Positions 43,662-54,886 of a stretch of DNA of 64,000 nt are shown piece after piece. Source of the DNA: Exobasidium rhododendri. Its lineage: Eukaryota > Basidiomycota > Exobasidiomycetes > Exobasidiales > Exobasidiaceae. Each line of letters begins with the position of its first letter. Positions within the stretch are counted from its first letter, which is position 1. The translations under genes were made by a program, and so were the position numbers. The notes below the pieces were generated by a model. It was not told the origin of the DNA, did not search any database, and saw only the letters and a program-made list of their open reading frames with translations. Location: NCBI GenBank assembly GCA_026210745.1, contig CP110632.1:3595001-3659000 (forward strand). The letters are read 5' to 3'.

Positions 43662-45861
43662 TCAATCTTCACCGACACCTTTGCTAAAATCTTCGAAAGC
43701 AGACTTGAATGCCTTCGCTTCTGCCGTTTCAATGCCTTCAGATCGAGCACAGGCCTTCCAGTCGGCTCGGTTCGGCACACTGAGATAGCTGGCCAAGGTC
43801 TCACGAGGAAATTGAAGGTAGAATCGCCTATCTTTAAGTAGCATAATCCATGTTCGATCATTGAAGTCGATTCGAACGTAATCACATCGCAAAACACGAT
43901 CATTTTGATCTTTACTGATCTGGAGAAGCTTCCGCACTTCATCTTGATCCTCAATAAAGTCGTACTCCCACTTTTTTGCCGCTTCTCGAAAGTAGTCTTC
44001 AAGTCCTGCAAATTGACTTTTCGGGATGGGTATGACCTGGCTTTGCATGTGACCAGCTCGAGTCCCCATCGTCTTGCAGACTTCCCACGAGAATGGATGA
44101 GCGTCGAAGGAAAGGTACAGCTTCCGAAGCGCATCTCGCCATGATTGCATCTCTTTCTGGATAGGTGTGGCAATGGTCGGATCCGGATGACCTAGTAATG
44201 ACGGAAAATGTTCTATAGGGATGATCAGAACGTGTCCCCCGCCGGGAACAGGCGAAAGAGGGTCAGAAGTTGTTGGTAGTTGACCTTTTGGCATGGCAAC
44301 ATAGCATTCTGTTCCAATAGCGACAATCAAATGCTTGGCACATTGCGGATTGCTTAGGCAAAACCAACAATCTTGAGGTCCCACCGGAATCGCCAACGGT
44401 CTCTTTTCTCTCACTCGATCTGGCAATGGCCCATTTGGTCGACTAGGCAGCCCTTGGCCCCTTGGCTTCTTTCCCCTTGAAGCATTTCCTGACCACCTGA
44501 AATTTGGGCCGTCGTCCATTTCCTCTTCTACGGTCTTTCTCTTCGTGCTTGCGTCAGCAGCCCCTCCATCACCACCATATCCACTACTAGAGAAGGGACT
44601 GGGTGTCGCACCAGTCAGAGATTTGCTTGTCGATGCTTTTGCCTCTTCTAAGCTTACTTTCTGTGCCGGAGCAAGATTGAGAGCCATGAACCATCGCTGC
44701 TTCTTGGCATTGGCGAATCTAGCTAAACTGATAAAACGGGTAGTGCTGCAAAAGGGATGGCTGGGAGGTGGCTGCTCATTTCGATACGGCTCTCTCTCCC
44801 AAAATACACCGGTCGATCGAAGGTCATCTTCATTCTCACTTCCATACAAGCCAGCTGTGCTTAAATCACTGTCGCTCGTCGACCCTGGTGCCAGAGAGAA
44901 GAGGTATCGAGGCTGAAGGAGACGAGCAATTTGGGCCATCGGAGGCGCACCCCACATGCGACTGCTAGGGTGTGGCAGTCTTTCTGGATCACTGAACATA
45001 GTAATGCCTGTGGCCCAATTAGTGGTAAGGAGGATATCGACAGCTGGTCTTCTTATCTGATCTTGCTGTAATGCTTGCGTTCGAGCTGCCATCTGCGCTC
45101 TGGCTGCTGCCAAAGATTGTGCAGGCTCGTCACTTTCCGTTACCGGACTGGCCATTTGAAATGTAGACAATAGATTCTCCACAGAGTTGGGGGTAAGGAA
45201 TGGACTCAGAAGATCCTTGGATAGCCGAGCAAAGGTCAGAAATCTCGTCAACCTTGACGGGTCCTCCAAACTAAGCTCTCTCACCTCGACTGCAGTCCTC
45301 TCTTTTCCCGAGCCCTCACTGTATCGGTCAGCATTCCAGTGCCCAGCTACTGCTATGCGTAAGCCACTGGGAATTTCGTACACTCGATTTCCCCCCAAGA
45401 AGAACACTTTAGAAGCGATCTCAATGGGCGCTTCATCTTCCTTGGCCTTTCGCCTTTCAAGGACAATCCTTTGAAGCCTGGGATGTAGCGGCGAGGCAGA
45501 CAACGCAAAATAGAGGGGTATAGGTACTGGCAGATCAATTGTGAGTTTGTTTGAAGAGTTGTTAAAGCGGATCTTAAATAGCAACTCACGCTTCAATGTG
45601 CCATCCAGTAGATCGCTTTCGTCTTGACTCAATTCAGCGCCTTCACGATCGTACGGTGTGAACAGATCGCCTAGGCAAAGCAGGGCTTCGAAAGGTCCAT
45701 ATTTGTCGTTGATGGCCTTAATTTTTGTTGAAAGCTCTCTTACCCTGCCAGAGGGCGGTCCAATTGTAAGGCTGAAGTTCAAGAGGATCAGTATGGTGGG
45801 TGCGTGATATGCTCACTGTCTCCATCGCCACTCACATCTTTGTGGAAGCATGAGTCGACAT
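43662..45861 (-). CDS. CWF19-like protein 1 / Drn1 (CwfJ family)
   Basis: Nuclear protein associated with the spliceosome and lariat debranching (yeast Drn1). Exons 45861-45836 (26 bases) and 45771-43662, total 2136 bases (711 residues). The N-terminal metallophosphatase-like domain reads LTIGPPSGRV, ALLCLGDLF and FFLGGNRVYEIPSG. The C-terminal CwfJ part has CWFCLSNPQCAKHLI, GHVLIIPIEHFPS, and the HIT-like GHMQSQVIPI motif, then the CwfJ_C_2 block toward the end. A Ser/Gly/Lys-rich middle about 44500-44800 separates the halves. The small first exon is supported by a GTGAGT donor and matching phase. Confidence 0.87.
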
Positions 45862-46286
45862 GGGTGAGAGGAGGGAAGATCTGAGAAGGACCTTGAATAT
45901 TTCATACGATTAAAGTTGACGCGCTCACGCACCTATGTATACACAAGGAGTCCCAGCATCCCTCAGAGAAATAAGGTTCCTTCGTCAGTAGAATTGAGCA
46001 AGCCAATGTAAGATGGTATGGAGATGGACAGTAGCCAAGCATCACATGGAGCGGTGCGTACAAGGACAAACAGGATAGCAAGCAGAGGCTAGAATACTGT
46101 ACAGCACGAGACGCACAAGTCCGCAGACTGGCTATTCGAGCTTGCCATTCACTACTCTCGTAAACCTGGCGGCGTTGATGCTCTGCTCTTTCTTCTTCTT
46201 CTCCTTCTTCATCGTCATCGACCGCCAAGCTCAGGCTTCTTAGAATAAATCGAGATGGAGAAGAGACTTAGTCCGGGTCAATACCA
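45862..46286. other. Gap between tandem minus-strand genes
   Basis: 425 bases: promoter of the CwfJ gene and 3' flank of the SET gene. Nothing recognised. Confidence 0.45.
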
Positions 46287-47157
46287 TCAAGCTGCTTTTT
46301 CGGTCCTTTGCTCCTCTCCGTTATCGCTCTGATCTCTTCTCGAATTCCACCAACCCTTCCCATAGGTAGTGCAGAGTTCTGTACCAGCCTTGATAGAGTG
46401 TGCCCCTGAGAAGAAAGCGATGCCTTTGACCCGCTTGGGATACATGATGCCATCTTGATTATCCTTTTCATGAGGGGAGCGAGCAGACCAATCTTGAAGA
46501 AAGACGTTTGGTCGGATGAGAATGCCTCTAAAGTCGTTGACAAATCTTGCCTCACTTCCAGCTCTAGTAGCATCGATGCCAAGTCTCGTGCCATCATCTG
46601 ACTCAATAGCAGCGTCGTACCTCGAATCTGGATCCTCCTCGCTGATAAGGTGAACATGACCGAAATAGGGGACAACAAGAGTATGAGGAGGGATGTCCTT
46701 GGCCGCAAAAAGCCCGAATTGAGACAAGGCTGGGTGGGCATCGAGATCTGACATGAAAGCGGGGTGGAAAGGTGTCTCCTTATTTATTCGTCGAGCCACT
46801 GTCCAGCCTTGTCTCCTGATCTGATGAGGATGACATGCATGGCTGTGCTTGGGGGCAGCGCATAGATGCAGGGACAGGTGAAGAGGTAGCTGCGAGGATG
46901 GGATGCTGTGATCTGCTAAGTATTCGACATCGCTCGGCCAATTGTCTGGCGGAGGATGACCACTCGTCTCCTTGATGACGATGGCCTTCTCTCCTTCCAC
47001 CAGTCTCATGCCATCGACCAATCCGACGCTGTGAAGGAGTGACGCAGGGGGAGAGATGGCCAGGTTCTTTGATTTCGTCTACATTCGCGCGTCACAAAAG
47101 ACCCGAGTCGAGACAGCCTAGTTTGACCTTGCATGCGACATGATCTGGCCGAGGCAT
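46287..47157 (-). CDS. SET-domain protein, probable lysine methyltransferase
   Basis: Main exon 47078-46287; a first exon 47157-47128 is proposed (MPRPDHVACK), joined by a 49-base intron with a weak GTCAAA donor, giving 273 residues. The SET core is visible: GLFAAKDIPPHTLVVPYFG, the EARFVNDFRG block (position of the NHS motif), and a C-terminal GTELCTTYGKGWW, matching the family end with the catalytic Tyr. An insert between the two SET halves holds SEEDPDSRYDAAIESDDG. No pre- or post-SET Cys clusters, so this is not a classical histone enzyme; the class with short post-SET regions often modifies other proteins. The N-terminal exon is uncertain. Confidence 0.7.
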
Positions 47158-47389
47158 TCGACATTCTCATAATTCGACACAAACAAGCTCTCGTCCAGTG
47201 GCGAAAGAAAGATAGTTTCAAGGCAAATCGTAATCGTGTGAAACAGAGTCGCTACTGTCGCTTAAAGTGGTTGACATGAAGACTCTTAGATGTAATTCAG
47301 TCGACAACTCTCTCGTCTTTCGTAGTGGAAAGCGAGTGGATCTATCTAGCAAAGGATCACTACCTCCGTTCAGCAGGTGCGTTCATACA

Positions 47390-48033
47390 CTAGGCCGTGG
47401 CTCCGTACTGTCATGGAAAGAGTGCGTCAGGTCCTTTGCAACCCTGCATGTTTTGCTCAGATACTTGCTCATATACTCACGTTGGGAGGTGGTTGTTGGA
47501 TTGTAGCACCAGGCGCAGCTTCGTATTTTCCAGCTCTGCACAATGATGAATATTCATCGTCAGGACTTAACAATTAAGATAATAATCATCAACAGACTTG
47601 AAACTCACCCCACGTATACGAAACCGTTCAAGCCGTACTGTTCCTCGGCTTTCATCTGAGGGGGTCAAGAAGGAGAGATAAGTCAGCAGGTGGCAACGAG
47701 CATAAGATATGCTCTCCCTCTTCCTTACCTTTTTGTAGATAAGCCAGAAAGCATGGATGTGGCCGGGGAAGTATCCCAAAACGGTCAACAGAATGTTGAT
47801 GAGCAAATCACAAGAGCACTGCAGAAATAATGGTCAGATCCAGACGAGATAGCCCTGGTACGCTCAAAGAGCAAGGAAGAGCACTCACACCAGCGATGAA
47901 GGCAGCAGCGGCCGGCTTTTGACAGACAAATATAGACGAGAAGTCAGGCTCAACACTTTATCTCTTTGCCACACAAACTCACAGGAAAGAGAATGGCGAT
48001 AAGAATAAGGAGGATGTCACTAGAATTGACCAT
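47390..48033 (-). CDS. PMP3: Plasma membrane proteolipid Pmp3 (UPF0057 family)
   Basis: Small two-helix membrane protein linked to cation homeostasis and membrane potential. Six exons: 48033-47983, 47915-47889, 47818-47729, 47655-47609, 47535-47481 and 47407-47390, total 288 bases (95 residues). Read-out: MVNSSDILLILIAILFP|PAAAAFIAG|CSCDLLINILLTVLGYFPG.., HAFWLIYKK. The hallmark PGxxHAxW is FPGHIHAFW. The C-terminus MKAEEQYGLNGFVYVG extends to a Pro-rich QQPPPNYGATA tail, longer than in yeast Pmp3 (55 residues). One exon has only 27 bases. Confidence 0.94.
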
Positions 48034-48714
48034 TTTAAGAAGATGGACAGTGCTGTAAGTGGTGTTATGTAGGTGACGGAGATGTGGAGATGGAGACCGA
48101 GTGTAGCGATTAGAAAAACGTCTGCGTGAACCGTCTGTCAGACTTGTCAAAGGGTAAGTGAGTGTGCATAGACTCTATCTGTTGACAAAATTCTAATGTT
48201 TTATGTATTGACAATCTCCCACGCGCGCTGCCCCGTTTCCACACCTTAAATTCACATCTTTGAAGTAAATACAGTAGACGAGGGGAGAGAAAGAAAGAAA
48301 GAAAAAACATTAGTGTAGTTTTGGCGTACACACAGGACAGTGCAGGCAGACTGATCATCCCCCCCCCCTTTGCTGGGCCTCTCGAGCATCTTCACCTCTT
48401 CACCCCTCTTTCCAAAAAAAAGGATAGTCGCTGCTGACTCTAAGCGTCCTCATCGCCGGCCATTTCCTGATCACTTGTCTCTCTCCCTGTTATACGTCGA
48501 CTCTGTCATCACCACACTCATTTGATCTTCCGTCTTCTGCTTCTTCGAAAATAATCCCCGCAGGTGTCGCTGTAAGGAAAGCACTTTGCAGTACACGCTC
48601 CGCCTACGCCTTTAGCTCACGACCACGACGAGGCCGCGACTCTTAGGGAAAGACTTTACTTGACACGCTTTGATCGAGTCCTTCCTTCACCACCCACGCC
48701 CTTCTTCACACAAG
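48034..48714. other. Divergent promoter PMP3 / RAX1-like
   Basis: 681 bases with a ten-base C run at about 48359-48368 and a poly-A/AAAG-rich segment near 48288-48306. Promoter space; nothing coding seen. Confidence 0.5.
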
Positions 48715-50229
48715 ATGATGCAGAGATTGTCGCAACGTTTCTACAATCCAAGACCAGCGCCTCTACCTGATGATGACAATGTTCACCACCGGGAAGGACA
48801 ATACACTGATAATCCAGCTCAAGATCTCTTTCAGAGTCAGCCAGAACATCAGCAGTCCCTCGAAGGGTCCGCCCAGCAGCATAACAATGGATCCTACAAC
48901 GAAGCTTCAGCACATGACCATAGCTCTCACTCTCATGCGCAATACAGCAATCCTGTAGAAACTGAGGTAATGATGGCGAAAGAACAACCAACGTCCCTAG
49001 GGAAAGGTGCTAGAAATTCACTGGAGCCATCGACTGGTTTGACGGATCCGGAGAAAGTTCAATTACGTCGTCTTTCTCTCGCCAATGGACTGAATCGAAA
49101 TCGTCTACCTACATTAGCAGAAGTACTAGCTAGAAGAACCCTACCGCCCGTCGATCTTTACTGTTACTACCTCTTCCTGCAAAGAGAAGGTTCGGAGGAC
49201 TCGCTAGACTTTTGGCTGGATGTACAACAGCACGAGAACCTTTGTCGAGCCTACTTCAAGGATCTTCGCAAGAGTGGTCGACATGTGCGAGACGATTGGC
49301 CTGGTTACTATCGAGAAGCAAGAGAGAGAGGTTCTATCTATACTCGGTTGACAGGCATCGAATTGGAGCGGGATTATCTTGACAAAGAAGAAATGGAAGG
49401 AGAGGGTGCAGAGAGTAGTATGGCAGGTCATGGCTACGGGAGGGCATCTGACGGTGAATGGCATCTCCCAGCACCAGGTCAAGCGAGATTTATCGGAGAT
49501 CCGGATTACGCTGGTCGTCAATCAAGTTCTGATCGCGCTGAACGTCGTTCGAACCTGTTCAAGAGAGGATCGATTGCTCCCACTGTTCTCTCGCGGACAA
49601 CTGCCATCACTCGAACAGATTTGGTCGCCAGCGCAGAAAGAATCTATGCGCGATATCTGCTGCCAGGTAGTGAGAAGGAAATCTACTTGCCACCTCAGCT
49701 TCGTATCAACAGCTTTCCCCTATCGAGCTCAAGCACGCCCGATTTCGATGACGACGAGCAACAACAAGCTCTGGCGCGAGTTCCAGACATGTTTCACTCG
49801 CAAAAAGAATACATCTTCCGCACCATGGAGGCCGATGTTTTCCCTCGATTTCTCCGAGCGAAAGCTTTCGGTAATCTTACGCCTGTATCTGCTCTAGTTC
49901 GTCTAAGTCTGGGTCTTCTGGCTTTATGGGCTGGCTTAGCAACCGGATTCGCCTTCGTATTCCTCGACGTCGGCCGGCAAGAGCGTTTGTGGGTCATCTT
50001 ACCTTTCACTGTCGCCGTTTTGCTGATTGTGTCACATCAATACGAGTTGGACCCTATCCTGGCCTTTTTGCAGCAATCGGAAACCACACCATTTCACCTC
50101 ATCACGGTACGAGAGCGCTACGTTCGCAAATTACTCCTTCAGCGAGCTGCTGGCGTCATCTTCCTAGCCGTCTTGATCGCGGCTGCCCTTTCCGTCCTCT
50201 TCATCTTTGTTCCAGGTCATCGTCTTTAG
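48715..50229 (+). CDS. RGS-domain membrane protein, RAX1-like
   Basis: Single exon, 504 residues from ATG 48715 (MMQRLSQRFYNP). Polar N-terminus of about 130 residues, then an RGS-like domain beginning LPTLAEVLARRTLPPVDLYC with FLQREGSEDSLDFWLDVQQH and continuing with a long acidic/Arg insert. A second half of the RGS fold (ASAERIYARYLLPGSEKEI, FHSQKEYIFRTMEADVFPRFLRA) is followed by three C-terminal hydrophobic segments (LSLGLLALWAGLATGFAFVF, LWVILPFTVAVLLIV, AAGVIFLAVLIAAALSVLFIF). Yeast Rax1 (bud-site selection) has the same RGS-plus-three-helix layout. Localisation to the bud-site or plasma membrane is inferred. Confidence 0.8.
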   Translation: MMQRLSQRFYNPRPAPLPDDDNVHHREGQYTDNPAQDLFQSQPEHQQSLEGSAQQHNNGSYNEASAHDHSSHSHAQYSNPVETEVMMAKEQPTSLGKGARNSLEPSTGLTDPEKVQLRRLSLANGLNRNRLPTLAEVLARRTLPPVDLYCYYLFLQREGSEDSLDFWLDVQQHENLCRAYFKDLRKSGRHVRDDWPGYYREARERGSIYTRLTGIELERDYLDKEEMEGEGAESSMAGHGYGRASDGEWHLPAPGQARFIGDPDYAGRQSSSDRAERRSNLFKRGSIAPTVLSRTTAITRTDLVASAERIYARYLLPGSEKEIYLPPQLRINSFPLSSSSTPDFDDDEQQQALARVPDMFHSQKEYIFRTMEADVFPRFLRAKAFGNLTPVSALVRLSLGLLALWAGLATGFAFVFLDVGRQERLWVILPFTVAVLLIVSHQYELDPILAFLQQSETTPFHLITVRERYVRKLLLQRAAGVIFLAVLIAAALSVLFIFVPGHRL

Positions 50230-50380
50230 TGTGACTCGTCTATCGTGTATCAGTATACCTTCTACTCCTTCTACTCCCTTCATCCTACCCATTATTAGCA
50301 GAGCTCTCCGTCTCTGTCTCTCTCCTTGTATGCGCTATCAGGCGGCATTCCCCCCTTAGATCGAAGCTTTCCTTCGGTGG

Positions 50381-51169
50381 ATGTCCGCCATCTTGCCACT
50401 TACTACTCACTCTAGTGATCCGTCCAATTCGTATCCCATATACCCGCCCAAACAGTCTCCTTTGTCTGTACCATTGCAGTTCGCAATTGCACTTCAGCGG
50501 TTTGCGGAAGGTAATGAGACCAACGAGAGTGAGGCACGCGTCCTCCCTTTTCTTGCGCTGCTTGACCTCGTACCTCGAGAAAGTCCTCACTGGGAGGGCA
50601 AGGAGATGAGCCAGAGCTTGATCCATGTTCTTGGACAAGCAGCAGCTTCTCCTGTCCTAGGCACACTGCTGTCAGGTCTGGGAGAAGGCCACATTGAATT
50701 GACCCAAAAGAGATTTGGTGCTGTCTCATATCGCAGCTCACAATCGCATGGCATTTCACTGCAATTCGAAGAAGTGAAGTCAGAGTGGAGATGCAAGGCC
50801 GTTGACGTCTACAACCAGAACGGTGCCAAAGGGTGGTCAAGGTTCTGTGCTTTGCCGATTCGACTATCGTTCTCTGGACAGGATGATGATGCGATCTCAT
50901 TGCACTTAAATGTGAATACGACTGGAGTCGATCTGGTAAGACAGCTAGGTGAACCTCAACGAAAGGGAGGCGGGGAGCCAATGAAAGGAGGGGGTGCAAG
51001 TGGACTAGGACCTGGTGCTTGGATGGAATGGAACCTAAAATATGAGGGGAAGTCGGTTGAAGTCATGATCGAATTGGCTGGTCAAGGAGCAAGAGGGAAG
51101 GATCGATGGGAAAAGGAAAGAGCAGGTGGGGCAGAATGGGGAGTAGCAACATTTGCTCTTGCAGAGTAG
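50381..51169 (+). CDS. Unrecognised conserved-looking protein, 262 residues
   Basis: Single exon starting at an ATG (50381) 151 bases after the RAX1-like stop. No family recognised. The composition is soluble and ordered: LSVPLQFAIALQRFAEGN, VLPFLALLDLVPRESPHWEG, then LGQAAASPVLGTLLSGLGEG and a beta-rich second half (FEEVKSEWRCKAVDVYNQNG, SFSGQDDDAISLHLNV, GAWMEWNLKYEGKSVEVMIE). A Gly-rich loop near 50965-51010 interrupts. No signal peptide or membrane helix. Coding-like base composition and lack of stops support it as a gene. Confidence 0.55.
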   Translation: MSAILPLTTHSSDPSNSYPIYPPKQSPLSVPLQFAIALQRFAEGNETNESEARVLPFLALLDLVPRESPHWEGKEMSQSLIHVLGQAAASPVLGTLLSGLGEGHIELTQKRFGAVSYRSSQSHGISLQFEEVKSEWRCKAVDVYNQNGAKGWSRFCALPIRLSFSGQDDDAISLHLNVNTTGVDLVRQLGEPQRKGGGEPMKGGGASGLGPGAWMEWNLKYEGKSVEVMIELAGQGARGKDRWEKERAGGAEWGVATFALAE

Positions 51170-51296
51170 GATTCGCCAGACAGTACGAAATTTGTGGCGG
51201 GAGGAGGTGACGATGTACCGTCATAATTCGATTCCACAATCTGCTCTTGAGCTCGATGCTGCGATAGGCACATCTACATCATCACGTCCGCCTTTT

Positions 51297-52697
51297 CTAC
51301 CGGTGCACAACGCGAATACTAGTGAGAGTCATGGGCATCGGCAGCATTCCAGGTGGTGATGTCAGCAACAAGTAATAATGGATCGCCCCCGCTCGACTCA
51401 CAGTAATGGCAGAGATGCTATATACACCTTTCCTGTCAAGGTAGACGACAGAGTCCACACATCTTCGTGTAGGCCGCCGATGTCTGGAGCACATACACCA
51501 GAGAGAGTCAGAGTAATGAACATTCCTGGGCTTATAGGACCGGTGACAATCCTCTTTGCCGCATTTGTAATGGCAAATTGGACCCTTTCATTCGCTTCGT
51601 CGTCGATATTGTTGGAAGCAAAGAGTTTGAAGGGAGCTCACCATGACGCTTGACCAGAATTTTGTATTTTCCAGACGTATTGAAACGATCCTTTTGCTGA
51701 GACGATGTGCTGCTCGTCTATTGCTCGAGGTCCGTGGTGAAAAATTGTTGCCTTGCACTCATTTGTATCTTCTTTTGGTGCTTCTCGTGGCCTCTTTGCA
51801 CAACTCACTGAATTCAGTGGTAGATCTGCATCCGTGCTTACCTCAATGCTGAGATAAATGAAGACATTAGACACGTTAGGGAGATACATTGCTCCTGTCT
51901 TCACTCACCTAGTCTGCAAAATAGGGCCTGTGATTCGAGTTGCTGCTGCTCCTTGCCCCTTTCTTCTGCAGACTCATGGCCAGGGCAAGCTGTAGATCTT
52001 CATCACGATCATTCATCTGGTCTTCCTCTTGTAAGTCCTCTTCAGCGAGCTGCCAAGCAAGTTGCCAATCAGACTCTGTCATCTCTACGTCGCCTTGCAT
52101 TTGCTCTTCTACCTCAAAGCGACTGGATGACCCGCTTTCTGCATCGCTCCCTGACAGCATGCACCAGTCCTCGCTCTCGTCGCAAATACGCATTGGAGGC
52201 CAATCGCACTGCACGAGAGCTATGTTCAATGCTTGTCAAGAGGTGCGTTGATCGTAAAAAAAAGGTCCGTTATTGGGACTGCGATGTGCTCAGTTCACTG
52301 AGCGTACCATATCTGATTCAGGCCGGCCTCCCACCCGCGTCTGTGCGTTCGTATGTGGGGAAGGGGCACTGGACAAGTCACTCTTCTAAATTCCCTCCAT
52401 CTGTTATTTGTGACGACGCGCCTTCTAATACGCTCGCCGGGACGAGATAGACGGAGCTGTAGTATTCAGGGCGAAGGTACCCTCGCTAGAGTGGCAAGTG
52501 AAAGAGTGTTGGCCGCTGCTTCACAGGCCGCACTGATCAAACAGGGAAGGAGCACCCCTTGTTGAAGCGTGATACTGACCTTTGGAAGAGTATGTTCCGC
52601 GCAGGCTCGTCTACGTAAGCCTCTTCCTGGTCCCCCCCCCCCCGGGTCCTTCCCAGTTGCCCACGCATGGACTTACAGCGTCAATGGTCGGGAACAT
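51297..52697 (-). CDS. Probable ubiquitin-binding protein with CUE-like, UIM and NBR1-type FW domains; model unresolved
   Basis: Pieces on the minus strand. Near 52697-52550 two short exons read RMFPTIDA and EEAYVDEPARNILFQ, CUE-like. Exon 52208-51909 holds two UIM-like stretches (SDWQLAWQLAEEDL and DEDLQLALAMSLQ). Exons 51848-51642, 51584-51402 and 51318-51297 encode a domain with spaced Trp (YVWKIQNSGQASW, CAPDIGGLHEDVWTLSS, IRVVHR) like the NBR1/ILRUN FW domain, ending at a TAG. The FW exons join in phase. The UIM exon, however, runs into TAG exactly before a GTGAGT donor, so one gene needs another splice (a GCAAGG donor is present) or there are two genes. FW plus ubiquitin-binding motifs would suggest a selective-autophagy or ubiquitin adaptor; this is inference. 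Confidence 0.45.
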
Positions 52698-53554
52698 CCT
52701 GCCGACTGCCAAGTCCTCAATCTATGCCAGTCAGTACGACGCACTCAATGAGAAAGGAAAGATGACGAGCATTGCATCTCACACCACGGAAGCATAATTA
52801 CTGTCCGCGATGGCTGGGAAAGTCCCGTCATAAAGGTTCAGTTCTGGCTTCGAAACGAAATTACTGCAGCAATGACGACACTGGCATATGCAGTACGGCC
52901 CCCTCTTCCACACTAAAAAGTACGTGTCTAGGTCTAGAACACATCTTTCGCGTCGATGCTGCATGACGCGTCCTCCAGGTGAAGGTATAGCAGTATTATA
53001 TTTATGCAGTGTCTACGGGAATAGTGGGTTGTAGCAATAGTGTTATACCTGCGTCTGTCTGCAAATGATTGTACCGACCGCGCTTTGTATTGGTGGTGTC
53101 GTCGGCGGGGTTGCGTAGACATCTTGCTTCCATAAGTGGAAAAAAGGTAGACGGGACTAATCGATTTAGAGTTGCAGATCGAAGTGAGGGGGAGACTAGT
53201 ATCAAAAAAGGTAATAGACGTCCACTTGCGGTGGCTTTGCTCCCGAAATACTCTCTTTAGTATGGTGTGTGTTGGTCTCAGCTCTGCAGTAGTGTCCATA
53301 TTCCCCCTTGCATCTACATAATGAATACAGAGGAGTCCATTCGAACATCTCTCTACCTCTGCCCTTCTTTTGCTAGTCAAAGCGTATTAAACCTCCGGAC
53401 TGATGGGACGATCAAGATTATTACACATGACTTTCCTTTCTCAGAGCGCAGGCAGAGGGGGAGAGAGCGCGCAGGCGAGACGAATGCAGATCAAAGTACG
53501 ATTGCATTCGCCTAGCCCTTCCCACTTCCCTTGCTTCCCTCCCCGTACTTGAGC
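52698..53554. other. Gene-free upstream region of the secreted protein
   Basis: About 860 bases, with scattered ORFs of no resemblance. May include the true 5' end of the FW gene. Confidence 0.4.
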
Positions 53555-53561
53555 ATATAAG
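53555..53561 (+). promoter_or_regulatory. TATA box of the secreted protein gene
   Basis: ATATAAG about 145 bases before the ATG at 53701, followed by a long CT-rich leader. Function inferred. Confidence 0.45.
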
Positions 53562-53700
53562 CAGCAGTCCGTCTTGTCCTCCTTCCTCCCTCTCTCCTTT
53601 ACCCACACATCCCTCTCCGGAGTATACTTTCTTTTATCGAAACACCTCCTCTATACTTTTTCGAGTATACTGTCAGTCTACCCCTAATTACAATCACACT

Positions 53701-54466
53701 ATGGTGTCTTTCACTTCCATCTTTGTCTCTGCTGTTGTCGTCGCCCTCAGCAGCACTGGCTCCAATGCTCTCCCAGTCGCCTCGCTCGACCGAAGAGTAG
53801 TGGGCACATTGAGTTGCAAGGCCGTCAAGACTGGAAAGCTACAGCTCTACAACACAAAGACCAACGTCACTCAAGGTGCTACATTTGCCAACAATTATCG
53901 ACTAGACGACGCTCTTGATGGCGCCAAAAGACCTTCTTCTCTGGAAGGAGAAGGTAATCCAAGGCTTCTATCAAGCTACTCTGGTGTCAAGGGCGAGTCG
54001 CTTCAATTCTTGGCATGCACTGAAAGTCAAGAACACGGATTCGAAGACTACGCTCCAGAAATCAATGGCACCTACTATGGTCATTTGAGTCCTACAAAGT
54101 CATCATCATACTGTGCGACCCATGTGGTCGTCTACGCTGATACCGCCTACTTGGCATCGGAGTGAGTAAAGGCTAGATGTGTGAACCACTAATCTTCTCA
54201 TCTTGCTGACTTGTCTCCTCTCTGTACATTTTGGTAGGAAATGCAATTATTCGGACGACTCTGGCTCTCCCTTTTCCTACTTCTCCTACGACCCAACGAA
54301 CAACGGAAAGATCTCGTTCCTTGATAACACTGGTCCCAAGGGCGGGATCCCCCAATCTTCCGAGGGTACATTCGACTTTGGTCCCGGCTCAAGCAAGAAG
54401 CACCCTGCCGTCTACGTTCACGAAGGTTCAGCCGACTTCAGCGATTGGGAACTTCGACTTGTCTAA
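53701..54466 (+). CDS. Small secreted protein, candidate effector or wall protein
   Basis: Two exons: 53701-54161 and 54238-54466, total 690 bases (229 residues). The signal peptide (MVSFTSIFVSAVVVALSSTG) is followed by LPVASLDRR, a Kex2-type dibasic site. The mature part has four Cys (SCKAV, ACTES, YCATH, KCNYS), compatible with two disulfides, and N-glycosylation sites NVT and NGT. Beta-rich, Ser/Tyr/Gly-rich composition with a GTLSCKAV start and WELRLV end resembles fungal secreted lectin-like or ricin-B-like small proteins, but I cannot name the family. A TATA box and strong CT leader suggest high, regulated expression. Confidence 0.72.
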
Positions 54467-54886
54467 TTTGGCCACCTAAAGACAATGCAAATGTCTTGGA
54501 ATCCCCCCCCCCCAAAACACACACACACACATCAACAGATCATATACGACACCAACAAGAACCGTCCTCTATACCATATCATAATAATTGAAAGAACAAT
54601 AAAGTGTATTTTTCCCATTCTCCAATTCCCACCCTCACTCCTGACTCTCTCTCTCTCTCGAGCTAATCCCCACCTCTGTCCTCCCTCCAATGCTGTACTT
54701 ACTCAATTGTTCAAATGACAACCAAGAATGTTTCACACAGTCAAGACAGTAGGGGTCCGCAATGAGATTAATAGTGATTCTGAGAATGATGGGAGTCTAC
54801 GACGGTGATGGTACAGATGATCTCGTCAGTCGGATGGGATACGAAGTATAGAGGAGGGGCAAAAGGACAGGGAAGACTCCTTGTCC
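54467..54886. other. Convergent gap, low complexity
   Basis: 420 bases with a C run (54505-54514), an ACAC tract and a CT run (54647-54658). Nothing coding. Confidence 0.5.
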
